Of a stretch of DNA of 64,000 nt, positions 25,440-34,371 are shown piece after piece; the first letter of the stretch is position 1, and each line of letters begins with the position of its first letter. The notes beneath the pieces were generated by a model that saw only the letters and a program-made list of their open reading frames with translations, did not search any database and was not told where the DNA came from. Source of the stretch: Pseudomonas viridiflava (GTDB lineage: Bacteria; Pseudomonadota; Gammaproteobacteria; Pseudomonadales; Pseudomonadaceae); NCBI RefSeq assembly GCF_900580675.1, contig NZ_UTBG01000243.1, forward strand, positions 1-64,000, in the 5' to 3' direction. A program made the translations under genes and the position numbers.

Positions 25440-26930
25440 ATGGAATTGGTTGTAAAAAGCGTTAGCCCCGAAACGTTGAAAACCGCCACCCTCGTGGTCG
25501 CCATCGGCGAAGGCCGCAAGCTCGGCGTCGCCGCCAAGCAACTCGATGAACTCAGCGGCGGCGCCATCAGCGCCGTGCTCAAGCGCGGCGACCTGGCCGG
25601 CAAAGTCGGCCAGAGCCTGCTGCTGCAAAGCCTGCCCAACCTCAAGGCCGACCGCGTATTGCTGGTCGGCGTGGGCAAGGACGCCGAACTCGGCGACCGC
25701 CCGTTCCGCAAAATCATTGCCGGCATCCTCAGCACCCTCAAGGGCCTGGGCGGCAGCGATGCAGCATTGGCCCTCGACGAAATCGTGGTCAAAGGCCGCG
25801 ACAGCTACGGCAAGACCCGCCTGCTGGCCGAAACCTTTGTAGATGGCGGTTACATTTTCGACCAGTTCAAGAGCACCAAGGCCGAACCACGCGCCATCAA
25901 GAAAATCACCCTGCTGACCATCAAGGCGGCCCAGGCCGAAGTCGAGCGCGCCGTGACCCACGCCAAGGCCATCGCCAACGGCATGTCGTTCACCCGTGAC
26001 CTGGGCAACTTGCCGCCGAACATCTGCCACCCAACCTACCTCGGTGAGCAAGCCAAGGCGCTGGGCAAAGAGTTCAAGGGCCTCAAGGTTGAAGTGCTGG
26101 ACGAGAAAAAGATCAAGGAACTGGGCATGGGCTCGTTCTATGCCGTGGGCCAGGGCAGCGACCAGCCGCCACGCTTGATCGTGATGCAATACAACGGCGG
26201 CAAGAAGTCCGAGAAGCCTTACGCCCTGGTCGGCAAAGGCATCACCTTCGACACCGGCGGCATCAGCCTCAAGCCGGGCCTGGGCATGGACGAGATGAAG
26301 TACGACATGGGCGGCGCCGCCAGCGTGTTCGGCACCCTGCGTGCCGTGCTGGAACTCAAGCTGCCGATCAACCTGGTGTGCATCCTGGCCTGCGCCGAGA
26401 ACATGCCGAGCGGCGGTGCGACCCGTCCGGGCGACATCGTCACCACCCTGAGCGGCCAGACCGTTGAAATCCTCAACACCGACGCCGAAGGCCGCCTGGT
26501 GCTGTGCGATGCCCTGACCTACGCCGAGCGTTTCAAGCCGCAAGCCGTCATCGACATCGCCACCCTGACCGGCGCCTGCATCGTCGCCCTGGGTTCCCAC
26601 ACCTCGGGCCTGCTGGGTAACAGCGACGAGCTGATCGAGCAACTGCTCAGCGCCGGCAAGGCTGCCGACGACCGCGCCTGGCAATTGCCGCTGTTCGATG
26701 AATACCAGGAACAGCTGGACAGCCCGTTCGCCGACATCGCCAACATCGGCGGGCCGAAAGCCGGCACCATCACGGCTGCCTGCTTCCTGTCGCGCTTCGC
26801 CAAGAACTTCAACTGGGCGCACCTGGACATCGCCGGCACGGCCTGGACCAGCGGCGGCAAGGACAAGGGCGCCACCGGCCGCCCTGTCCCCCTGCTGACC
26901 CAGTACCTGCTGGATCGCGCCAAAGCCTGA
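25440..26930 (+). CDS. pepA: Leucyl aminopeptidase
   Basis: The 496-aa M17 peptidase has the signature NTDAEGRL at about 346-353 and metal-site segment VGKGITFDTGG. It is a hexameric two-zinc enzyme that removes N-terminal residues. PepA is also a DNA-binding regulator in several bacteria. AAGGGA precedes the ATG; the frame is open further upstream but without a ribosome site. Confidence 0.96.
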   Translation: MELVVKSVSPETLKTATLVVAIGEGRKLGVAAKQLDELSGGAISAVLKRGDLAGKVGQSLLLQSLPNLKADRVLLVGVGKDAELGDRPFRKIIAGILSTLKGLGGSDAALALDEIVVKGRDSYGKTRLLAETFVDGGYIFDQFKSTKAEPRAIKKITLLTIKAAQAEVERAVTHAKAIANGMSFTRDLGNLPPNICHPTYLGEQAKALGKEFKGLKVEVLDEKKIKELGMGSFYAVGQGSDQPPRLIVMQYNGGKKSEKPYALVGKGITFDTGGISLKPGLGMDEMKYDMGGAASVFGTLRAVLELKLPINLVCILACAENMPSGGATRPGDIVTTLSGQTVEILNTDAEGRLVLCDALTYAERFKPQAVIDIATLTGACIVALGSHTSGLLGNSDELIEQLLSAGKAADDRAWQLPLFDEYQEQLDSPFADIANIGGPKAGTITAACFLSRFAKNFNWAHLDIAGTAWTSGGKDKGATGRPVPLLTQYLLDRAKA

Positions 26931-26984
26931 AACTGAAGACGCCGGGGCGGCGATCAACCCGCCGCCCCGGCCTCAGGAACCGCA

Positions 26985-27413
26985 ATGACCCAAGTAGACT
27001 TCTATATATTGCCCAGCGCCGATCCCTCTGCGCGCCTGGACTTTGCCTGCAAGCTCACCGAAAAAGCCTGGCGCATGGGCCATCGCATCTACCTGCATTG
27101 CAGCGATGCCGCCCAGCGTGACGACCTTGATGCACGCCTGTGGCGCTTCAAGGGCGAAAGCTTTGTGCCCCACGGCCCCGCAGAATCCGAACCCGAAGGC
27201 CTGGTGGTATTGGGCTTGGGCGACAGCTGCGGCGATCACACCGACCTGCTGGTCAACCTGGACCTGAAAGTGCCGCCGTTCGCCAAGGCATTCGCCCGTG
27301 TGGCGGAAGTGGTGGTGGAAGACCCGGCTATTCGTCAGGCGGCGCGGGAGAGTTTCCGCTTCTACCGCGAACAGGGCTATCCTTTGCAGGATCACCGGCT
27401 ACAACGACTTTGA
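26985..27413 (+). CDS. holC: DNA polymerase III subunit chi
   Basis: The 142-aa protein matches the chi subunit (DFYILPS, KLTEKAWRMGHRIYLHC). Chi links the clamp loader to SSB at the replication fork. Order pepA-holC-small gene-valS is conserved in pseudomonads. Confidence 0.93.
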   Translation: MTQVDFYILPSADPSARLDFACKLTEKAWRMGHRIYLHCSDAAQRDDLDARLWRFKGESFVPHGPAESEPEGLVVLGLGDSCGDHTDLLVNLDLKVPPFAKAFARVAEVVVEDPAIRQAARESFRFYREQGYPLQDHRLQRL

Positions 27414-27420
27414 GTACATG

Positions 27421-27807
27421 ATGGACACTCCCAACCCTCTAAAAAAAGACGACCACCTGCTGGACGACCTCGAGTCGATCCGTCAGTTGCTGGGTGACGA
27501 TGACTTGCAACCGCCGCTGCTGACCGACTCGGTCGAGAGCGAGGTACAGATTCCGATGTTGTTCGATATGGTCGGTAGCAAGTCGGCCGCACCGGCGCCG
27601 GTTGCTGCAGCGCCTGTGAAAAAAGCAGAGCCCGCCGCCGAGAAATCCCCCGACGCCCTGCTGTTGCACCTGGATAACGAATTGCGTGCCGCTGCGCAGT
27701 TGATCATGCAGGACGTGATCGACGATTTTGCCCCGCATATCGAAACCGAGATCAAGCGCCGGCTGGATGCGCGGATGGAGCGGTTGCTCAGCCAATACCA
27801 GTCCTGA
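27421..27807 (+). CDS. Conserved small protein between holC and valS
   Basis: The 128-aa acidic protein has an Ala/Pro-rich middle (about 52-75) and a helical C-terminal part with DELRAAAQLIMQ-like heptads. It corresponds by position to PA3833 of P. aeruginosa. I recognise no domain. Two adjacent ATGs (27418 and 27421) are equal start candidates, 4-7 nt after the holC stop. Being fixed between holC and valS suggests a replication or translation link, but nothing shows its function. Confidence 0.8.
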   Translation: MDTPNPLKKDDHLLDDLESIRQLLGDDDLQPPLLTDSVESEVQIPMLFDMVGSKSAAPAPVAAAPVKKAEPAAEKSPDALLLHLDNELRAAAQLIMQDVIDDFAPHIETEIKRRLDARMERLLSQYQS

Positions 27808-27825
27808 AGCCAACACCTATCTCCT

Positions 27826-27913
27826 GTGGGAGCTGGCTTGCTCGCGAAAGCGGTGGTTCAGTCAATCCATCCGGTGGCTGTCACACCGCATTCGCGAGCA
27901 AGCCCGCTCCCAC
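27826..27913. repeat. REPIN with mixed arms upstream of valS
   Basis: The left arm begins GTGGGAGCTGGCTTGCTCGCG and the right arm ends CGAGCAAGCCCGCTCCCAC. The arms differ at the CTGG/CGGG position, so the doublet is a mosaic. It lies between the small gene and valS. Confidence 0.9.
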
Positions 27914-28021
27914 ATTTGTCCAGCGTACGTCTCAAGCCCTGTCTTCGTCTCGCCCTGCGCCTTATCCCCCGTTATACTTGCCGGCTTTCCTGAATAAATG
28001 CCAACTAGGGTCCCGCCGCGC

Positions 28022-30868
28022 ATGGATAAGACCTACCAGCCGCACGCTATTGAAACTTCCTGGTACGAAACCTGGGAGTCCGAGAACTATTTCGCTCCGC
28101 AAGGTGCGGGCGAGTCCTACACCATCATGATTCCGCCACCGAACGTCACTGGCAGCCTGCACATGGGCCATGGCTTCAACAATGCGATCATGGATGCGTT
28201 GATCCGTTTCCGCCGCATGCAGGGCCGCAACACCCTGTGGCAACCAGGCACCGACCACGCCGGTATCGCCACCCAGATGCTGGTGGAACGCCAACTCGAA
28301 GCCACCGGCCAGAATCGTCACGACCTGGGTCGCGAGAAATTCCTCGAGAAGATCTGGGAATGGAAAGACCAGTCCGGCGGCAACATCAGCCGTCAGATCC
28401 GTCGCCTGGGTTCGTCCGTCGACTGGAGCCGCGAGCGCTTCACCATGGACGATGGCCTGTCGGAAGCCGTGAAGGAAGCCTTCGTGCGCCTGCATGAAGA
28501 CGGCCTGATCTACCGCGGCAAGCGCCTGGTCAACTGGGACACCAAGTTGCACACGGCGATTTCCGACCTCGAAGTGGAAAACCACGACGAAAAAGGTTTC
28601 CTGTGGAACCTCAAGTACCCGCTGGCCGACGGCGCCAAGACCGTCGAAGGCAACGACTACCTGATCGTCGCCACCACCCGTCCGGAAACCATGCTCGGCG
28701 ACGCCGCTGTTGCGGTTAACCCGAACGACGAGCGCTACCAGGCACTGATCGGCAAGTTTGTCGACCTGCCGCTGGTAGGCCGCCGCATCCCGATCATCGC
28801 GGATGACTATTGCGACCCTGAATTCGGCACCGGTTGCGTGAAAATCACCCCGGCCCACGATTTCAACGACTACGAAGTCGGCAAGCGCCACAACCTGCCG
28901 CTGCTGAACATCTTCGACAAAAATGCCGCCGTATTGCCGGCCTGCCAGGTGTTCAACCTGGACGGCACGCTGAACGAGAGCATCGACGGCAAGATCCCGG
29001 CTGAATACGCTGGCCTCGACCGCTTTGAAGCACGCAAGCAAATCGTTGCAGCCTTCGACGCCGCCGGCCTGCTGGTCAGCGTTGACGACCACGGCCTGAA
29101 AGTGCCGAAGGGCGACCGCTCCGGCACCGTGATCGAGCCGTGGCTGACCGACCAATGGTACGTGTCCACCAAGCCGCTGGCTGAGCCGGCGATTGCTGCC
29201 GTGGAAGACGGCCGTATCCAGTTCGTGCCCAAGCAGTACGAAAACATGTACTTCTCGTGGATGCGCGACATCCAGGATTGGTGCATCAGCCGTCAACTGT
29301 GGTGGGGCCATCGCATTCCGGCCTGGTACGACGAGTCGGGCAAGGTCTATGTAGGTCGTGATGAAGCCGAAGTGCGTGCCAAGCACAACCTCGGCCCGGA
29401 CGTGGCGCTGCAACAGGACAATGACGTACTGGACACCTGGTTCAGCTCGGGCCTGTGGACGTTCTCGACCCTCGGCTGGCCGCAGCAGACCGAATTCCTG
29501 AAGAAATTCCACTCCACCGACGTGCTGGTCACCGGTTTCGACATCATTTTCTTCTGGGTTGCCCGGATGATCATGCTCACCATGCATTTGGTGAAGAACG
29601 AAGACGGCACGCCACAGGTACCGTTCAAGACCGTGTACGTGCACGGCCTGGTGCGTGATGGCCAGGGCCAGAAGATGTCCAAGTCCAAGGGCAACGTCCT
29701 CGACCCGCTGGACATCATCGACGGCATCGACCTGGAAACCCTGGTGCAGAAACGCACCTCGGGCCTGATGCAGCCGAAACTGGCGAAGAAGATCGAGAAG
29801 CAGACCCGCGACGAGTTCGCCGACGGCATCGCCAGCTACGGCACCGACGCCCTGCGCTTCACCTTCTGCTCGCTGGCGTCCACCGGCCGCGACATCAAGT
29901 TCGACATGGGCCGCGTCGAAGGCTATCGCAACTTCTGCAACAAGATCTGGAACGCGGCGCGCTACGTGCTGGATAAAGGCGAAGACTGCGGCCAGAACGG
30001 CGAAGCCTATGAGCTGAGCCTGGCTGACCGCTGGATCATCTCGCAGCTGCAGCGCACCGAAGCCGAAGTGACCCGCCAGCTCGACCAGTTCCGTTTCGAC
30101 CTGGCCGCCCAGGCCTTGTACGAGTTCATCTGGAACCAGTATTGCGACTGGTACCTGGAACTGTCCAAGCCGGTACTCTGGGACGAAAACGCGCCGGTCG
30201 AGCGCCAGCGCGGCACCCGCCGCACCCTGGTGCGCGTGCTCGAAGTGGCGCTGCGCCTGGCGCATCCGTTCATGCCGTTCATCACCGAAGAAATCTGGCA
30301 GCGCCTGGCGCCGCTGGCCGGTATCGAAGGCAAGACCATCATGCTGCAGCCTTGGCCGGTGGCCAACGAAGCGCGCATCGATGAGGCGGCCGAAAGCGAT
30401 ATCGAATGGCTCAAGACCCTGATGCTCGGCACGCGCAACATCCGCGCCGAGATGAACATCGGCCCGGGCAAGCCATTGGCGGTGTTTGTGAAGAACGCCA
30501 GCGCTGAAGATCAGCGTCGTCTCACCGAGAACGATGCGCTGCTCAAGAAGCTGGCGAAGCTGGAGTCGATCACTGTATTGGCCGCCGGCGCCGAAGCACC
30601 GCTGTCCGCCACCGCACTGGTCGGCGACATGGAAGTACTGGTGCCGATGGCCGGCCTGATCGACAAGGGCGCCGAACTGGCCCGCCTCGACAAGGAAATC
30701 CTGCGCCTGCAAGGCGAAGTGCAGCGAGTGGGCGGCAAGCTGTCCAACGCGGCATTCGTCGACAAGGCCCCGGCCGAAGTGATCGAGAAAGAACGCGCCA
30801 AACTGGCCGAGGCTGAACAGGCCCTGGGCAAGCTGGCGGAGCAACATGCGCGGATTTCCAGCCTGTAA
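28022..30868 (+). CDS. valS: Valyl-tRNA synthetase
   Basis: The 948-aa class Ia synthetase has HMGH at 47-50, an editing domain, KMSKS at 551-555, an anticodon-binding domain and a C-terminal coiled coil (LARLDKEILRLQGEVQRVGG). It charges tRNA-Val. The start MDKTYQPHAIE matches the family; an earlier in-frame ATG lies without a ribosome site. Confidence 0.97.
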   Translation: MDKTYQPHAIETSWYETWESENYFAPQGAGESYTIMIPPPNVTGSLHMGHGFNNAIMDALIRFRRMQGRNTLWQPGTDHAGIATQMLVERQLEATGQNRHDLGREKFLEKIWEWKDQSGGNISRQIRRLGSSVDWSRERFTMDDGLSEAVKEAFVRLHEDGLIYRGKRLVNWDTKLHTAISDLEVENHDEKGFLWNLKYPLADGAKTVEGNDYLIVATTRPETMLGDAAVAVNPNDERYQALIGKFVDLPLVGRRIPIIADDYCDPEFGTGCVKITPAHDFNDYEVGKRHNLPLLNIFDKNAAVLPACQVFNLDGTLNESIDGKIPAEYAGLDRFEARKQIVAAFDAAGLLVSVDDHGLKVPKGDRSGTVIEPWLTDQWYVSTKPLAEPAIAAVEDGRIQFVPKQYENMYFSWMRDIQDWCISRQLWWGHRIPAWYDESGKVYVGRDEAEVRAKHNLGPDVALQQDNDVLDTWFSSGLWTFSTLGWPQQTEFLKKFHSTDVLVTGFDIIFFWVARMIMLTMHLVKNEDGTPQVPFKTVYVHGLVRDGQGQKMSKSKGNVLDPLDIIDGIDLETLVQKRTSGLMQPKLAKKIEKQTRDEFADGIASYGTDALRFTFCSLASTGRDIKFDMGRVEGYRNFCNKIWNAARYVLDKGEDCGQNGEAYELSLADRWIISQLQRTEAEVTRQLDQFRFDLAAQALYEFIWNQYCDWYLELSKPVLWDENAPVERQRGTRRTLVRVLEVALRLAHPFMPFITEEIWQRLAPLAGIEGKTIMLQPWPVANEARIDEAAESDIEWLKTLMLGTRNIRAEMNIGPGKPLAVFVKNASAEDQRRLTENDALLKKLAKLESITVLAAGAEAPLSATALVGDMEVLVPMAGLIDKGAELARLDKEILRLQGEVQRVGGKLSNAAFVDKAPAEVIEKERAKLAEAEQALGKLAEQHARISSL

Positions 30869-30883
30869 GGTGCGAATCGCGTG

Positions 30884-30912
30884 AAAAGAGGCCTTCGGGC
30901 CTCTTTTTTTTT
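30884..30912 (+). terminator. Intrinsic terminator after valS
   Basis: AAAAGAGGCC, a TTCG tetraloop and GGCCTCTTTT are followed by more T residues. This is a classic rho-independent terminator 15 nt past the valS stop. Confidence 0.95.
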
Positions 30913-30955
30913 GCCCTGGAAAATACTGACATTTCTCTTTGCAAACTCGATCAAT

Positions 30956-31040
30956 GTGGGAGCTGGCTTGCCTTCGATGCAGACGACTCGGTGTATCTGT
31001 CAGACGCAGGTGAGGCCATCGCAGGCAAGCCAGCTCCCAC
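30956..31040. repeat. REPIN (GTGGGAGCTGGCTTGCC type)
   Basis: Inverted arms GTGGGAGCTGGCTTGCCT (30956) and AGGCAAGCCAGCTCCCAC (ending 31040) surround a spacer of about 49 nt between valS and rlmF. The arm type equals the short hairpin at 14764. Confidence 0.9.
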
Positions 31041-31106
31041 ATTTGCCCGAGTTGCACTCAAGATGTGTGACAATGCCCACCACTTTGAGCCAACACCAGA
31101 ATCATC

Positions 31107-32126
31107 ATGACCGCCCCCAGCACACCGAAACCTCCGCGCAAGAAGCCTAAAACCGCAGCCCCGGCCAAGCCCGTGGCGCCGCGCAAAGAGGCTACCCTGC
31201 ACCCGCGCAACCGCCACACAGGCCGTTACGACTTCCCGGCGCTGATCAAGACCACGCCGGAACTGGCGCAATTCGTGATCATCAACCCGTACGGCAAGGA
31301 AAGCATCGACTTCGCCAGCCCGGATGCGGTGCGGGTGTTCAACCGGGCGCTGCTCAAATCCTTCTATGGCATCCAGCATTGGGATATCCCGGCGGATTAC
31401 CTGTGCCCACCAGTGCCGGGGCGTGCGGACTACGTGCACTTCCTCGCCGACCTGCTGGCCAGCGTCAACGAAGGCAAGATCCCGCGCGGTTCAATCGTCA
31501 AAGTGCTGGACATCGGCATGGGCGCCAACTGCGTCTACCCGCTGATTGGCTATATGGAATACCGCTGGAATTTCCTCGGCTCGGAGGTTGATCCGATCGC
31601 CGTGTCCGCCGCCAAGGCCATCGTGCAGTCCAATGACTTGAGCAAAGTCATCCAGTTGCGCCAGCAAACCAATCCCAAGCAGATCCTGCTGGGCTTGCTG
31701 GAGCCGGGCGAACGCTTCGACCTGACCATGTGCAACCCGCCATTCCATGCGTCCATGGACGAAGCCACCAAGGGCAGCGAGCGTAAATGGCGCGCCCTCG
31801 GCAAGGCCGACCCCAAGCGCAAGCTGCCGGTGCTGAACTTCGGCGGCCAGTCGGCCGAGCTGTGGTGTGAAGGCGGTGAAGCGCGCTTCGTCACGCAACT
31901 TATCGCCGAGAGCGCGCATTTTGCCCACAAGGTGCTGTGGTTCAGTTGCCTGGTGTCAAAAGCGTCGAACCTGCCCGCGATCCAGACAGCCCTGAAAAAA
32001 GCCGGCGTGCTGGAAAGCCAGGTAGTGGAGATGTCCCAGGGCCAGAAGCAAAGCCGTTTCGTGGCCTGGACCTTCCAGACCAAGAACGAGCAACAGATCT
32101 GGCGCCAGCGCTGGGTTCGTGACTGA
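31107..32126 (+). CDS. rlmF: 23S rRNA (adenine(1618)-N6)-methyltransferase
   Basis: The 339-aa protein has a basic, Lys/Pro-rich N-terminal tail (about 30 residues), the SAM motif VLDIGMGANC and the catalytic NPPFH motif at 210-214 typical of N6-adenine methyltransferases. RlmF (YbiN) modifies A1618 of 23S rRNA. It is a single-gene unit flanked by repeats. Confidence 0.93.
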   Translation: MTAPSTPKPPRKKPKTAAPAKPVAPRKEATLHPRNRHTGRYDFPALIKTTPELAQFVIINPYGKESIDFASPDAVRVFNRALLKSFYGIQHWDIPADYLCPPVPGRADYVHFLADLLASVNEGKIPRGSIVKVLDIGMGANCVYPLIGYMEYRWNFLGSEVDPIAVSAAKAIVQSNDLSKVIQLRQQTNPKQILLGLLEPGERFDLTMCNPPFHASMDEATKGSERKWRALGKADPKRKLPVLNFGGQSAELWCEGGEARFVTQLIAESAHFAHKVLWFSCLVSKASNLPAIQTALKKAGVLESQVVEMSQGQKQSRFVAWTFQTKNEQQIWRQRWVRD

Positions 32127-32163
32127 CCCTATGCCTGATTGAGGACTGAAGGGTTTACTCCCT

Positions 32164-32256
32164 GTGGCGAGGGAGCTTGCTCCCGCTGGGCTGCGCAGCG
32201 GCCCTAAAAAGCCGACTCCAGCTTCGCTGTCGAACGGGAGCAAGCTCCCTCGCCAC
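32164..32256. repeat. REPIN (GII-like, GTGGCGAGGGAGCTTGCTCCC)
   Basis: Inverted arms start at 32164 and end at 32256. The core GAGGGAGCTTGCTCCC differs from the GTGGGAG class seen elsewhere. It lies between convergent rlmF and the HU gene. Confidence 0.9.
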
Positions 32257-32289
32257 ACTAACCCCGCTAACACAGTAAATCGCAGGCAA

Positions 32290-32331
32290 CAAAAAACCGT
32301 GCCCGGATCGCTCCGGAGCACGGTTTTTTTT
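32290..32331 (-). terminator. Terminator between rlmF and the HU gene
   Basis: AAAAACCGTGC and GCACGGTTTTT form the stem, with T tracts on both strands, so it can end both convergent transcripts. It directly follows the HU stop codon. Confidence 0.9.
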
Positions 32332-32339
32332 GCTGCGTC

Positions 32340-32621
32340 TTACTTGTTAACAGCGTCGGTCAGGCCTTTGGCCACAACCAGCTTGATAACTTTCTTGGCA
32401 GCGATTTCGATGGCAGCGCCGGTCGAAGGGTTACGGCCAGTACGGGCAGGACGCTCGGTCACTTTCAGTTTGCCAACGCCTGGCAGAGTGATTTCGCCGC
32501 CGTTTTCCAGCTGGTCAGCAACAACTTGGCTCAGTTGGTCCAGCAGAGCGCGCACGGTGGTTTTCGGTGCGTCTACTGCTTCAGCCAGGTCAGCGATCAG
32601 TTGGTCTTTAGTAATAGCCAT
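32340..32621 (-). CDS. HU-family DNA-binding protein
   Basis: The 93-aa protein is a HU/IHF fold protein with the DNA-binding arm segment RPARTGRNPSTG. It bends and compacts DNA as a dimer. Pseudomonads have several HU paralogues (HupB, HupN, HupP); this one, beginning MAITKDQLIADLAEAVDAPK, is not the lon-linked HupB and may be HupN. AAGGAA lies upstream of the ATG. Confidence 0.92.
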   Translation of the reverse strand: MAITKDQLIADLAEAVDAPKTTVRALLDQLSQVVADQLENGGEITLPGVGKLKVTERPARTGRNPSTGAAIEIAAKKVIKLVVAKGLTDAVNK

Positions 32622-33016
32622 TGTGGTGTTCCTTCCCTATCAAATTCATATGGATTGCAGAGTGCAGTGTCAGCCATCGAGCCCGACCGTCATGGCCTGG
32701 CACCCCCGGCTATAACCACGGAGATCGGGGTTATAGATGCTTGAAACGGGGATTGGTTCGACCTGACAGATGCTGAATGCACGCTTAACGCCGAGACTTG
32801 GCGTAAGACGGGGCAAAACTAGCACAGAGACGGGGAAATATCCGCCTCTACCTACCCATTTGGTCAGCTTTATCGCACTAAACCGTGAAAAAAAGGCATA
32901 TGGGCCGTCGGAGAGCGCCCAAAACACCTTCAAAGCGCGTGTTGGCCAATGGGTGCGGTACACTGAGCGACTTTTGGGGGAGGCCGACCGCTCCCCTTCA
33001 ACCAGCCGAGAAGCCT
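32622..33016. other. 395-bp intergenic region between divergent HU and yejK genes
   Basis: No gene is supported here. The region is less GC-rich than its surroundings. A dyad TTAACGCC-GAGACT-TGGCGTAA occurs near 32786-32807 and could be an operator. Both neighbours encode nucleoid proteins, so shared control is possible. I cannot assign promoters with confidence. Confidence 0.5.
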
Positions 33017-34021
33017 ATGCCGATCCGTCATTGCATCGTCCACCTGATCGACAAAAAACCCGACGGCACACCCGCAGTTCTCCACGCCCGCGATTCCGAG
33101 CTTGCCGAGTCGGCCGCCATCGAGAACATGCTTGCCGACCTCAACGAGAGCTACAACGCCAAACAAGGCAAGGCCTGGGGTTTCTTCCATGCCGAGTCGG
33201 GCGCGCACCCGTTCAGTGGCTGGTTGAAGGAGTATTTCGACGGTGGGCAGGATTTCACCACGTTCAGCCGTACGGCGGTCGAGCACCTGCAAAAGCTGAT
33301 GGAAGAGTCCAACCTCTCCACCGGCGGCCACGTGCTGTTTGCCCACTACCAGCAAGGCATGACCGACTACCTCGCCATCGCCCTGCTGCACCACAGCGAA
33401 GGCGTGGCGGTGACCGAGGACCTGGACGTGACCGCGTCGCGCCACCTGGACCTGGGCCAGCTGCACCTGGCGGCGCGCATCAACGTGTCCGAGTGGCAGA
33501 ACAACAAGCAGTCCAAGCAGTACATCTCCTTTATCAAGGGCAAGAACGGTAAGAAAGTTTCGGAATACTTCCGCGACTTTATCGGCTGCCAGGAAGGCGT
33601 CGACGGCCCCGGCGAAACCCGGACCCTGCTCAAGGCCTTCAGCGACTTCGTTGAAAGCGAAGACCTGCCGGACGAATCCGCCCGCGAAAAAACCAAGACC
33701 CTGGTCGACTACGCCAGCAGCCAGGCCAAGCTCGGCGAGCCCATGGGCCTGGAGGAACTGTCGGGTTTGATCGATGAAGATCGGCCAAAGGCGTTCTATG
33801 ACCACATCCGCAACAAGGACTACGGCCTGTCGCCGGAAATCCCGGCGGATAAGCGCACCCTCAACCAGTTCCGCCGCTTCACCGGGCGTGCCGAGGGGCT
33901 GTCGATCAGTTTTGAAGCGCACCTGCTGGGCGACAAGATCGAGTACGACGAAGCCGCCGGCACCTTGATCATCAAGGGCCTGCCGACCCAACTGACCGAC
34001 CAGCTCAAGCGTCGCAACTGA
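33017..34021 (+). CDS. yejK: Nucleoid-associated protein YejK/NdpA
   Basis: The 334-aa protein matches the YejK (37-kDa nucleoid-associated protein) family from its N-terminal MPIRHCIVHLIDKKPDGTP to the C-terminal KIEYDEAAGTLIIKGLPTQL. The family binds the nucleoid; its precise role is unclear, and relatives are used as nuclease-inhibitor targets by phages. It overlaps the following glutaredoxin start by one base. Confidence 0.92.
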   Translation: MPIRHCIVHLIDKKPDGTPAVLHARDSELAESAAIENMLADLNESYNAKQGKAWGFFHAESGAHPFSGWLKEYFDGGQDFTTFSRTAVEHLQKLMEESNLSTGGHVLFAHYQQGMTDYLAIALLHHSEGVAVTEDLDVTASRHLDLGQLHLAARINVSEWQNNKQSKQYISFIKGKNGKKVSEYFRDFIGCQEGVDGPGETRTLLKAFSDFVESEDLPDESAREKTKTLVDYASSQAKLGEPMGLEELSGLIDEDRPKAFYDHIRNKDYGLSPEIPADKRTLNQFRRFTGRAEGLSISFEAHLLGDKIEYDEAAGTLIIKGLPTQLTDQLKRRN

Positions 34022-34371
34022 TGCTTGGCGGGGTCTTTAAAAAAGTCCTGCTGGTGTTGCTGGTCGTGGTGGTTATCCAGAACTGGGGCAAGATCGAGCG
34101 GGTGTTCAATCCGTCTCAGGTCGTGCCTGAGCAAACCCGTGCCTCGGCGCGGGTGGTGCTGTATGCCACCGAGTGGTGCGGCTACTGCAAGCAGATCCGC
34201 CGCTTTCTCGATCAGAAGGGCATTCCGTACACAGCCGTCGATATCGAGAAGGACGCCCAGGCGCGCAAGGCGTATGAGGCGCTGGGCGGCGGCGGGATTC
34301 CGTTCGTGGACGTGAACGGCACGCTGATCCGCGACTACAACCCCGAGAAAATCATGGCTGCGCTGAAATAA
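34021..34371 (+). CDS. Membrane-anchored glutaredoxin-like protein
   Basis: The 116-aa protein has an N-terminal membrane anchor (about 8-21) and a glutaredoxin fold with CGYC (Cys53-Cys56) and the cis-Pro segment GGIPFVDVNG. The anchor topology (positively charged start) suggests a periplasm-facing or membrane-tethered thiol oxidoreductase; the side is not certain. It is coupled to yejK through TGATG and converges with the anti-sigma gene. Confidence 0.85.
   Translation: MLGGVFKKVLLVLLVVVVIQNWGKIERVFNPSQVVPEQTRASARVVLYATEWCGYCKQIRRFLDQKGIPYTAVDIEKDAQARKAYEALGGGGIPFVDVNGTLIRDYNPEKIMAALK

Noticed and set aside
27962..31057. A 1031-codon open frame antisense to valS
   Set aside because: valS on the plus strand has all synthetase motifs. 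The antisense frame has low-complexity composition with no recognisable domain and is a by-product of high GC codon use.
31041..31106. Small RNA between the REPIN and rlmF
   Set aside because: No promoter-terminator pair can be recognised.
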